Of a DNA stretch of 6,037 nt, positions 1 through 5,004 are shown in pieces (within the stretch, counting starts at the first letter, position 1; every line of letters begins with the position of its first letter). Location of the stretch: NCBI GenBank assembly GCA_024691065.1, contig JAILOA010000083.1, forward strand, positions 1-6,037, written 5' to 3'. This DNA is from Lachnospiraceae bacterium (GTDB lineage: Bacteria > Bacillota > Clostridia > Lachnospirales > Lachnospiraceae). Made by a program: the position numbers and the translations under genes. The notes beneath the pieces were generated by a model, which had not been told where the DNA came from, ran no database searches, and saw nothing but the letters and a program-made list of their open reading frames with translations.

Positions 1-819
1 GAATCGGGATTTGGAGAATATATTCCGGATTATGTAATTAATATGATTAAAGAAGCTCCGAACAATTTCAGGATATCCGGGGACATAATCGATGAAGTAT
101 TATATTATAAGTTACATTTAATTGCTAATTCAAATAATGCAATCAGCGAATTGTGCACCTGTTCTGAGGTGACAGAGCAACTTGCAAACCGGATTTTATC
201 GAATTATAAGGAATATAGGGGTTATGAGGAGTTTGCCGGGGCCATAAAGACCAAGAACTATGCTTATTCAAGGATTTGCCGAACACTCCTTCACATAGTT
301 TTGGATATAAAGAAAACCCAAGCAGAACTTGCCGGCGTGTATGAACCTGAAAAGCTTGTAAATATCGGTTATGCGAGGTTGTTGGGATTAAAAAGGGAAA
401 GTTCGCATTTAATGAAACAAATAAAGATTCCGGTTATTACAAAGCTCGGCGATGCGACGGAAAATATAAAGGAATTCTATAATAGAAAATTGAAGGAACT
501 CCGTGAAGAGTATGAAAAAAGGTTTCAACCGGGAGAATCGCAGGAAAGCCGGAACGAAAAATCGCAGGAAAACTTAAACGAACATTCACAGGAAAATCGA
601 AAAGAATTACAACAGAAAAACCCGAAAGAATTTCCGCAGGAAAGCCGGAACGAAAATTCGCAGGAAAACCCTAACGATGAAATGTTTGAATACGAAATCA
701 ACCGGTCGGTAGGGCAGCTGAACGAAGATATTTCTTCCGCGGAACTCTATATCCGGCTCGCTACATTTAAATATGAATCAAAATTTGATGGCGAATACAC
801 AAGCCCGATAGTTTTATAA
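1..819 (+). CDS. tmcAL: tRNA(Met) cytidine acetate ligase TmcAL, C-terminal part (5'-truncated by window)
   Basis: The reading frame is open from base 1, so the gene begins upstream and the ATG at 43 is internal; 272 residues are visible. TmcAL (Bacillus YlbM family, formerly a 'predicted nucleotidyltransferase') uses ATP and acetate to make N4-acetylcytidine at wobble position 34 of elongator tRNA(Met) in the cytoplasm. The N-terminal nucleotidyltransferase domain lies outside the window. What is seen matches the family's C-terminal half: KTKNYAYSRICRTLLHI (visible residues about 83-99), YARLLGLKRESS (about 124-135), IPVITKLGDA (about 143-152) and the closing LNEDISSAELY segment near the end. 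Between the last two lies an unusual hydrophilic insert: a charged, possibly helical stretch and then six 8-residue Q/E/N/S-rich repeats (residues 179-226). The gene converges on znuB and ends at a hairpin terminator. Family assignment is by recalled motifs. Whether the full protein is active cannot be judged from this piece. Confidence 0.83.
   Translation, partial: ESGFGEYIPDYVINMIKEAPNNFRISGDIIDEVLYYKLHLIANSNNAISELCTCSEVTEQLANRILSNYKEYRGYEEFAGAIKTKNYAYSRICRTLLHIVLDIKKTQAELAGVYEPEKLVNIGYARLLGLKRESSHLMKQIKIPVITKLGDATENIKEFYNRKLKELREEYEKRFQPGESQESRNEKSQENLNEHSQENRKELQQKNPKEFPQESRNENSQENPNDEMFEYEINRSVGQLNEDISSAELYIRLATFKYESKFDGEYTSPIVL
535..678 (+). repeat. 24-bp in-frame tandem repeat (six copies) within tmcAL
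   Basis: Six consecutive 24-bp units start at 535, 559, 583, 607, 631 and 655. They encode ESQESRNE, KSQENLNE, HSQENRKE, LQQKNPKE, FPQESRNE and NSQENPND. The most conserved core is CAGGAAA followed by a variable half. Units 1 and 5 share 20 identical bases (539-558 and 635-654), and units 2 and 6 resemble each other. This suggests a second-order duplication of a two-unit block with a 96-bp offset. Because the unit is a multiple of three, copy-number change keeps the frame. Confidence 0.9.
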
Positions 820-827
820 ATGTAAAA

Positions 828-860
828 GGCAGACCGATAAGGCCTGCCCATTTTATTTTA
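828..860 (+). terminator. Intrinsic terminator after tmcAL, probably bidirectional
   Basis: GGCAG (828-832) pairs with CTGCC (844-848), and after one A/C mismatch CC (834-835) pairs with GG (841-842) around the loop GATAA. On the plus strand the stem is followed by CATTTTATTTTA. On the minus strand it is followed by TTTTACA, so it may also stop transcripts leaving znuB. It lies 8 bp past the tmcAL stop, between two convergent genes, where such a signal is expected. Confidence 0.75.
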
Positions 861-864
861 TACA

Positions 865-910
865 AAAATCAATATCTTCTCATAATTTTTCCGACCAGTG
901 AAAATATAGC
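865..910. repeat. Direct repeat copy A: displaced duplicate of the znuB 3' end
   Basis: These 46 bases are identical to 932-977, the last codons of znuB, at an offset of 67 bp. Similarity continues imperfectly to about 922. Read on the minus strand, 922-869 would encode VALFAIFSLVGKIMRRY and a stop, almost the same as the real ZnuB C-terminus. The copy is in a different frame from znuB (67 is not a multiple of three) and lies after the znuB stop, so it is not translated as part of the permease. Confidence 0.93.
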
Positions 911-931
911 GAAGAGTGCTACATTCATCTC

Positions 932-977
932 AAAATCAATATCTTCTCATAATTTTTCCGACCAGTGAAAATATAGC
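932..977. repeat. Direct repeat copy B: 3' end of znuB
   Basis: This is the in-gene partner of the 865-910 copy, identical over 46 bp. It covers the last 13 codons of znuB, the stop codon at 936-938, and four bases beyond. Confidence 0.93.
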
Positions 978-1820
978 AAAAAATACTACGTCTACCGCCA
1001 CGATTGTCGAACCTACCGGGGTGCTTGCAAGTATTGAAATGACGATTCCGAGGAAGGTGCAAATGACCGAGAGGACGGCGGATGAAATGGTAACCATTTT
1101 AAAACTTCTAAATATTCTCATCACCGAAAGCGCCGGGAATATAACTAGTGCCGAAACCAAAAGCGATCCGACAAGATTCATTGCGAGTACAATGATAACC
1201 GCGATTATGATGGCAATTAAAAGATTGTACCGGTTGGTATTTGTGCCGACCGATTTTGCAAAATTTTCATCAAATGTAACGTCAAAAATTTTATGATAAA
1301 AGAAAACAAACACAAAAAGCACTATTATCGAAAGAATTATACATAGCCACACATCCGATAAATTAAGGGTTAGAATAGATGTTGAACCGAACAATGTGGT
1401 ACACACATCTCCCGAAATATTCGATGATGTCGAGAATATATTCATCAAAAGATAACCAAATGCAAGGGCACCGACGGAAATCATGGCAATCGCCGCATCT
1501 CCTTTAATTTTTGTGTTTTGCCCTGTTCGAAGCAAAAGTATGGCACTTATAATTGTTAGCGGAAGGACGATTATCATCTGATTTGATTTATCTATCAACT
1601 CTGAAAAGCTTGATTCGGTCGCATATTGCAATACCGAAGCTATGGCTATTGCGCCGAATGCAACGTGGGAGAGTCCGTCTCCGATAAATGAAAAGCGTTT
1701 TAAAACCAAAGTAACCCCCAAAAGGGAAGAACATAATGCTATTAATATTCCGACTATCAGTGCGTAGCGAACAAATGGAAATGTAGCATAATAGCTTAAT
1801 TTTGAAATCATATCACTCAT
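936..1820 (-). CDS. znuB: Zinc/manganese-type ABC transporter permease (ABC-3 family)
   Basis: This 294-residue integral membrane protein would form the channel of a metal-ion importer, working as a dimer with the neighbouring ATPase ZnuC. Hydrophobic segments lie near residues 17-40, 50-66, 81-97, 109-129, 155-175, 199-226 and 244-265, with a last one at 273-290. Family signatures visible are LKRFSFIGDGLSHVAFGAIA (40-59), the cytoplasmic FDENFAKSVG segment (183-192), and the C-terminal PVGSTIVAVDVVFFAIFSLVG. The length fits the family (about 260-300). The ATG at 1820 is preceded by AGAGG (1827-1831) with 6 bp spacing. It is the third gene of the minus-strand operon, 122 bp after znuC, a longer gap than that between the first two genes. 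Zinc rather than manganese is inferred from the Zur-like repressor in the operon; sequence alone does not decide. The last 46 bp of the gene region are duplicated just downstream. Confidence 0.88.
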   Translation of the reverse strand: MSDMISKLSYYATFPFVRYALIVGILIALCSSLLGVTLVLKRFSFIGDGLSHVAFGAIAIASVLQYATESSFSELIDKSNQMIIVLPLTIISAILLLRTGQNTKIKGDAAIAMISVGALAFGYLLMNIFSTSSNISGDVCTTLFGSTSILTLNLSDVWLCIILSIIVLFVFVFFYHKIFDVTFDENFAKSVGTNTNRYNLLIAIIIAVIIVLAMNLVGSLLVSALVIFPALSVMRIFRSFKMVTISSAVLSVICTFLGIVISILASTPVGSTIVAVDVVFFAIFSLVGKIMRRY

Positions 1821-1881
1821 ATTAAACCTCTATTTTAATGCATGAAAAAATCAATTTAGAAATAATATATTTAAATCCGGT

Positions 1882-1919
1882 AAAAAAACTGAGTAAAGTG
1901 GACATTTTTCAGTATGTCC
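1882..1919 (-). promoter_or_regulatory. Possible attenuating or processing hairpin in the znuC-znuB spacer
   Basis: The 122-bp spacer contains two mutually exclusive dyads. GGACAT (1900-1905) pairs with ATGTCC (1914-1919). A weaker 5-bp pair, 1888-1892 with 1909-1913, is followed in the minus-strand transcript by seven U residues (1888-1882). The second could act as a weak intercistronic terminator that lowers permease expression relative to the ATPase. The stem is short, so this is only a candidate. The rest of the spacer is AT-rich without a gene. Confidence 0.3.
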
Positions 1920-1942
1920 TGCTTCTTGCCGTAAAATTATTA

Positions 1943-2638
1943 TTAATCCTGCTCTAAGAAACGTCGTCCGATTTTGCTATGCACATAATCTTCTTTTGTT
2001 CCGAAAAATATCTTGTGCCCGATGTGAAGAATCTTATTTGCATAGGTGACAGCTGCATTTATATCATGGGAAACCATAATAATGGTGATGCCGTCTTTGT
2101 TTAAATCACTTATTAATTGATACATTTCATTGGTGACAAGCGGATCAAGTCCGGAAACAGGTTCATCCAGGATGAGAACCTTTTGTGTGGCGCATAAAGC
2201 CCTGGCTAAGAGAACTCTCTGCTGTTGGCCGCCCGACAAATCACGGTAGCAGGTGCCTATAAATTCATCAATTCCGAGCTTCTTTATATTTTGCATAGCC
2301 AGAGACTTTTCTTCTTTATTATAGAAGGGACGTATTCCTTTGCGGTTCTGACAACCGGAGATAACCACTTCAAAAATGGACGCCGGGAAATCCTTCTGCA
2401 CAAGGGTTTGCTGTGGAAGATATCCTATCTCGTTTTTCTTTAATCCATCTTCGAAAAGGATTTCTCCTGACAGAGGTGAAGTGAGACCCAAAAGAGTTTT
2501 CATAAGTGTACTTTTACCCGATCCGTTTTCACCGACTATACAAAGATAATCACCGGAATCAATCGAAAAATTTATATTAGATGCGACAGCGCCGGTTTCA
2601 TAACCGAGCGTCAAATCCTTGCATGTTACAATTGACAT
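1943..2638 (-). CDS. znuC: Zinc/manganese-type ABC transporter ATP-binding protein
   Basis: This 231-residue ABC ATPase would power metal import through ZnuB at the inner face of the membrane. All nucleotide-binding motifs are intact: Walker A GENGSGKS (36-43), Q-loop YLPQQ (73-77), signature LSGGQQQR (134-141), Walker B VLILDEP (154-160) with catalytic Glu159, D-loop SGLD (162-165) and H-loop SHD (190-192). The segment KDFPASIFEVVISG (82-95) is typical of the ZnuC/MntB/SitB-type ATPases. The length is normal. The ATG at 2638 has GGAGG (2645-2649) 6 bp upstream. It starts 20 bp after the repressor stop codon, so the two are surely cotranscribed. The metal is inferred from the repressor; manganese or iron cannot be excluded. 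Confidence 0.92.
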   Translation of the reverse strand: MSIVTCKDLTLGYETGAVASNINFSIDSGDYLCIVGENGSGKSTLMKTLLGLTSPLSGEILFEDGLKKNEIGYLPQQTLVQKDFPASIFEVVISGCQNRKGIRPFYNKEEKSLAMQNIKKLGIDEFIGTCYRDLSGGQQQRVLLARALCATQKVLILDEPVSGLDPLVTNEMYQLISDLNKDGITIIMVSHDINAAVTYANKILHIGHKIFFGTKEDYVHSKIGRRFLEQD

Positions 2639-2658
2639 TTTATTCCTCCGTTTTTAAA

Positions 2659-3081
2659 TCAACCTTCGTTTTTCTTTTTACAGTCTTCACAAATGCCATA
2701 AAATATGGTCCTCAAGGGGTTTAATGAAAAATTGTGGTGTTCAAAAAGATGCTCCTCGATATTGGAAAGGACATCACAATGAACATGCAGAAGCTTGCCA
2801 CAAACCTCACATTTGCAATGAAAACATTTATTTTCGGCACATTTATTGGCATCACCAACGTATTCAAAACAGGCGGACGTAGTATTGTCCATAATGTATT
2901 TACGGACGATACCTTCATCAACCATTTTTTCCAAATGCCTGTATACAGTTGCAGTACCAATCGGATTGCCGTTATTTTTAAAGCATTCGCAGACATCTCC
3001 CGCGGTAAAATGCGAGCCGGAGGTGTTTTTTAAATAAGAGATCAATTCCTCCCTTTGTTTTGTTTTGTATTTTGGAGCCAT
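2659..3081 (-). CDS. zur: Fur-family metalloregulator, probably Zur (zinc uptake repressor)
   Basis: This is a 140-residue cytoplasmic DNA-binding repressor. The N-terminal winged helix has the family's recognition-helix region GTATVYRHLEKMVDEGIVRK (42-61). The C-terminal part has the two structural-zinc pairs CEVC (91-94) and CEDC (131-134), and a sensory-site region with LHVHCD (98-103) and EHH (114-116). The middle is unusually Cys-rich (C71, C81, C86, C89, C91, C94, C102), which suits thiolate zinc binding. In Fur-family repressors the metal-bound dimer binds a 7-1-7 palindrome, and one lies over this operon's promoter (3218-3234), so autoregulation is likely. It leads the operon with znuC and znuB, which is the reason for preferring Zur over Fur or PerR. 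The ATG at 3081 has GAGGAG (3088-3093) 6 bp upstream. The length is typical. Family assignment is firm; zinc specificity is inference. Confidence 0.87.
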   Translation of the reverse strand: MAPKYKTKQREELISYLKNTSGSHFTAGDVCECFKNNGNPIGTATVYRHLEKMVDEGIVRKYIMDNTTSACFEYVGDANKCAENKCFHCKCEVCGKLLHVHCDVLSNIEEHLFEHHNFSLNPLRTIFYGICEDCKKKNEG

Positions 3082-3151
3082 ATATCTCTCCTCTCTATAA
3101 TAAGAAATATCTCAAAATCCAAATTGATTAGAATACATTTAAAATAATATT

Positions 3152-3200
3152 TCCGGTATAGAAATAATTCGTAAATCATATCCGGTTAAGAAATATTTCT
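3152..3200. repeat. Direct repeat TCCGGT-AGAAATA in the zur leader, with a 12-bp palindrome
   Basis: TCCGGTATAGAAATAATTC (3152-3170) and TCCGGTTAAGAAATATTTC (3181-3199) agree at 16 of 19 positions with a 29-bp offset. The second includes the perfect palindrome AGAAATATTTCT (3189-3200). TAAGAAATATCTC recurs at 3101-3113. All lie in the region transcribed as the 5' leader of zur, if the promoter at 3234-3262 is right. TCCGGT also occurs at 1876-1881 in the znuC-znuB spacer. The role is unknown: extra operator sites or RNA structure are possible. Confidence 0.55.
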
Positions 3201-3217
3201 AATAGGAAAAAACAAAT

Positions 3218-3234
3218 TTGAAAATCGTTCTCAA
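3218..3234 (-). promoter_or_regulatory. Fur/Zur-type operator over the zur-znuCB start region
   Basis: On the minus strand the sequence is TTGAGAACGATTTTCAA. The inner 15 bases, TGAGAAC-G-ATTTTCA, match 12 of 14 arm positions of the general Fur-family 7-1-7 consensus TGATAATNATTATCA. It touches the last base of the -10 element and covers the expected start point, the classic place for repression. The cognate regulator is most likely the Fur-family protein encoded first in the operon. Confidence 0.7.
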
Positions 3235-3262
3235 TTCTAGCACGTGAAGTCATGTTTGTCAA
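3234..3262 (-). promoter_or_regulatory. Sigma-A promoter of the zur-znuC-znuB operon
   Basis: Reading the minus strand, TTGACA (3262-3257) is a perfect -35. It is followed by a 17-bp spacer and the -10 TAGAAT (3239-3234). Transcription would start near 3227, giving a leader of about 145 nt before zur. No comparably good promoter is seen closer to the gene. Confidence 0.75.
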
Positions 3263-3300
3263 ATAATATCAGGCTGCCAAACCCCTCAATTCTTTATTTA

Positions 3301-3333
3301 TAATTATAAATTATAATTTTTGATTTATAATTA
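3301..3333. repeat. AT-only inverted repeat in the divergent region
   Basis: TAATTATAAAT (3301-3311) and ATTTATAATTA (3323-3333) are perfect 11-bp inverted arms around an 11-base loop. A nested perfect dyad, 8-1-8, lies at 3302-3318. It lies between the two divergent promoters in DNA that is nearly all A and T. It might bend or melt easily, but base composition alone makes such dyads likely. Confidence 0.5.
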
Positions 3334-3392
3334 AATTTATATTTTAATTGTAATAGCATATCTTGTATGGAAACTTTAGATAAAACACAAGT

Positions 3393-3456
3393 AAAAAAAA
3401 TAAATAATAAAAAAATTAAATTTTCCCTTGCATTATCGAAAAATCTGTAGTACAAT
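3393..3456 (+). promoter_or_regulatory. Promoter of the S10 ribosomal protein operon, with UP-like A-tract
   Basis: TTGCAT (3428-3433), a 17-bp spacer and TACAAT (3451-3456) form a good sigma-A promoter. Directly upstream, 3393-3424 is almost purely A and T with runs of eight and seven A residues, like an UP element that would raise activity. Transcription would begin around 3463. It faces rpsJ, and no better plus-strand promoter is seen nearer the gene. Confidence 0.75.
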
Positions 3457-3462
3457 GGGTGA

Positions 3463-3820
3463 CGCTGTGACATGATAGCGAAGATGCATGAGGTTGCTGA
3501 CTGGCGGTGACGTCTTTCAGGTTTTTATGCGGAGCGAATGTCAAGTTGCAAAATTGGCGACAAGTCACTGTATATTATTTTCTGTAATTAAATAACAGAT
3601 AAGACGGATGGTCTGCGATAATATGTAGAAAAATCCTCTTAATCCACGAAATTCGGTTGAGTTTTGATGGAAAAACGAGGTTTTTATATATGTAGATGCA
3701 TGACACACCCGGATAAGTGTACAGTCACCACTTGTTTCGTTAAAACAAAGCAGGATTTTGATAATTCATTACTATCAGAAGATATACCTGCAATAATACG
3801 AATAGGAGGCGGCTTTTTTT
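3463..3820 (+). promoter_or_regulatory. Long structured 5' leader of the S10 operon, candidate autogenous control region
   Basis: About 357 nt separate the promoter from rpsJ and no convincing gene lies there. Structures seen are: a 5'-end hairpin of 6 bp including one G-U pair (3463-3480); GGTGAC at 3458-3463 and 3506-3511, both complementary to GTCACC (3724-3729); TCTGT/ACAGA around 3583-3601; and TTGTTT/AAACAA (3732-3737 with 3743-3748). A candidate attenuator pairs AAAAA and CCTC (3629-3638) with GAGG and TTTTT (3677-3685). In E. coli the S10 leader binds L4 to control transcription and translation. Whether L4 acts here is inference. The leader ends with AGGAGG (3804-3809) 11 bp before the ATG. 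Confidence 0.5.
3639..3655 (+). repeat. TTAATCCACGAAAT element, copy 1 (S10 leader)
   Basis: TTAATCCACGAAATTCG matches 4243-4259 in the rpsJ-rplC spacer at 16 of 17 positions. It lies inside the loop of the candidate attenuator, about 165 bp before rpsJ. Confidence 0.75.
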
Positions 3821-4138
3821 ATGGCTAAGAATGTAATGAGAATAATCCTTAAGGCTTATGATCACAATCAGATTGACCGCGCAGCCGGAAAGATTGTTGA
3901 GACAATTAAGAGATCAGGCGGAAAGGTTTCAGGACCTGTACCTCTTCCTACTAAGAAGGAAGTTGTAACAATTCTTCGTGCTGTTCATAAGTATAAGGAT
4001 TCAAGAGAGCAATTCGAGCAGAGAACTCATAAGAGAATCATCGATATTGTTAGTCCAAGTCAGAAAGTACTTGATGTATTACAGAAGATGGAAGTTCCAT
4101 CAGGCGTTAGCGTATCAATTAAGAACATAGCAAAATAA
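3821..4138 (+). CDS. rpsJ: 30S ribosomal protein S10 (uS10)
   Basis: This 105-residue protein belongs to the head of the small ribosomal subunit and in bacteria also serves in transcription antitermination as NusE, the partner of NusB. The family core is clear: RIILKAYDHNQIDRAAGKIV near the start, then SGPVPLPTKKEVVTILRAVHKYKDSREQFEQRTHKR with the conserved PLPT and QFEQRTHKR segments, and the closing LDVLQKMEVPSGVSVSIK. The length is standard. The ATG at 3821 is preceded by AGGAGG (3804-3809) with an 11-bp, T-rich spacer, slightly long but good. It is the first gene of the S10 operon, separated from rplC by 153 bp, which is unusual for this tight operon. Confidence 0.97.
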   Translation: MAKNVMRIILKAYDHNQIDRAAGKIVETIKRSGGKVSGPVPLPTKKEVVTILRAVHKYKDSREQFEQRTHKRIIDIVSPSQKVLDVLQKMEVPSGVSVSIKNIAK

Positions 4139-4184
4139 TAACGCCAAATTAATTTCGAATGTATGATTTCAGGGCGCTGACAGT

Positions 4185-4227
4185 GTTACATATTCTGATG
4201 ATGTTGGCATTGGATAAGAAATGTAAC
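4185..4227 (+). promoter_or_regulatory. Strong hairpin in the rpsJ-rplC spacer
   Basis: GTTACAT (4185-4191) pairs perfectly with ATGTAAC (4221-4227). After a bulged A, TTCT (4193-4196) pairs with AGAA (4217-4220), making an 11-bp stem with a 20-base loop. No T-run follows, so it is not an intrinsic terminator. It could be a processing site, a protein binding site or a stabiliser of the upstream rpsJ message. Confidence 0.55.
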
Positions 4228-4230
4228 TTC

Positions 4231-4259
4231 AATCCACGACTGTTAATCCACGAAATCCG
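4231..4259 (+). repeat. TTAATCCACGAAAT element, copy 2, plus a half copy
   Basis: TTAATCCACGAAATCCG (4243-4259) matches the leader copy at 3639-3655 at 16 of 17 positions. AATCCACGA also occurs at 4231-4239, so the spacer has one full and one partial unit. It sits directly after the hairpin and about 17 bp before the rplC ribosome binding site (AGGAGG, 4276-4281). Confidence 0.75.
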
Positions 4260-4291
4260 CTACATATAATAACTTAGGAGGAAAACCTACG

Positions 4292-4978
4292 ATGAAGAAA
4301 GCTATTTTAGCTACAAAGGTCGGAATGACACAGATCTTTGACGAGAAGGGAGTATTAACTCCTGTAACTGTCCTTCAGGCTGGTCCTTGTTATGTAACAC
4401 AAATAAAGACTGATGAAGTAGACGGTTATAGCGCTGTTCAGGTAGGCTTTGTTGACAAGAAAGACAAGGTTACTACAAAAGATGCAGCAGGCAACAAGCA
4501 GGTTGCCAGAGCCCATGGCGTAAACAAGCCACAGCAGGGACATTTTAAGAAAGCCGGATTAGAAGAAGGCAAGAGGTATCTGAAGGAATTCAAGTTTGAG
4601 AATGCTGACGAGTATGAATTAGGTCAGGAAATCAAAGCTGACATTTTTGCAGCAGGTGATAAGATTGACGCAAGCGGCATTACAAAAGGTAAAGGTTTCC
4701 AGGGTGCTATCAAGAGACACGGTCTTCACAGAGGACCTATGGGACATGGTTCTAAGTATCACAGACACGCAGGTTCAAACGGTGCATGTTCTGACCCAAG
4801 TAAGGTATTCAAGGGTAAGAAGATGGCAGGTCATATGGGATCTGTAACACGTACAATCCAGAATCTTGAGATTGTCAGTGTAGATGCTGAGAAGAACTTA
4901 ATCCTTATCAAGGGTGCAGTACCGGGACCAAAGAAGTCCTTAGTTGTTATCAAAGAAGCAGTTAAGGGACAGGCTTGA
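4292..4978 (+). CDS. rplC: 50S ribosomal protein L3 (uL3)
   Basis: This 228-residue protein is a primary-binding, early-assembly component of the large subunit whose extended loop reaches toward the peptidyl transferase centre. Signatures are MKKAILATKVGMTQIFDE at the start, KGKGFQG (132-138), the loop HRGPMGHGSKYH (146-157), KVFKGKKMAGHMG (171-183) and the C-terminal LILIKGAVPGPKKSLV. It is longer than the roughly 209 residues of the E. coli protein, mainly from extra residues near 55-75. The glutamine that PrmB methylates in E. coli L3 lies in a GSIGQNQTPG stretch; here the matching stretch is GSNGACSDPS (161-170), without Gln. The ATG at 4292 follows AGGAGG (4276-4281) by 10 bp. It is 26 bp before rplD, so they are cotranscribed. 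Confidence 0.97.
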   Translation: MKKAILATKVGMTQIFDEKGVLTPVTVLQAGPCYVTQIKTDEVDGYSAVQVGFVDKKDKVTTKDAAGNKQVARAHGVNKPQQGHFKKAGLEEGKRYLKEFKFENADEYELGQEIKADIFAAGDKIDASGITKGKGFQGAIKRHGLHRGPMGHGSKYHRHAGSNGACSDPSKVFKGKKMAGHMGSVTRTIQNLEIVSVDAEKNLILIKGAVPGPKKSLVVIKEAVKGQA

Positions 4979-5004
4979 TTCTTTTAGAAAGGAGGATATA
5001 ACAG

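Noticed and set aside
43..45. ATG at 43 as the start of the first gene
   Set aside because: The frame is open back to base 1 and residues before it continue the family-like sequence. No ribosome binding site precedes it, so the gene is cut by the window edge.
535..678. Repeat array as a possible CRISPR
   Set aside because: The units are contiguous, imperfect, in frame and lack unique spacers. They are coding tandem repeats.
916..1296. 126-codon plus-strand open frame
   Set aside because: It lies antisense over znuB, whose membrane protein features and family motifs are clear. Its own translation shows no recognisable domain and no good ribosome binding site.
2734..3033. Open frames on both strands across the repressor gene
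   Set aside because: They are shadows of the Fur-family coding sequence, which has clear motifs and a good ribosome binding site.
3302..3318. Perfect AT dyad as a PerR-type operator
   Set aside because: The arms are ATTATAA-A-TTATAAT, the reverse arrangement of the PerR consensus TTATAAT-N-ATTATAA, and the surrounding DNA is nearly all A and T, so chance is a sufficient explanation.
3484..3510. Eight-codon ORF (MHEVADWR) in the S10 leader as a leader peptide
   Set aside because: No ribosome binding site precedes it and it has no run of regulatory codons. It is more likely part of structured untranslated RNA.
4265..4270. TATAAT as a -10 of an internal promoter before rplC
   Set aside because: No acceptable -35 lies at the right distance, and the transcript would begin at the ribosome binding site itself.
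4647..4847. Short plus-strand frame inside rplC, and a similar one at 5114-5308 inside rplD
   Set aside because: These are out-of-frame readings of strongly conserved ribosomal protein genes.
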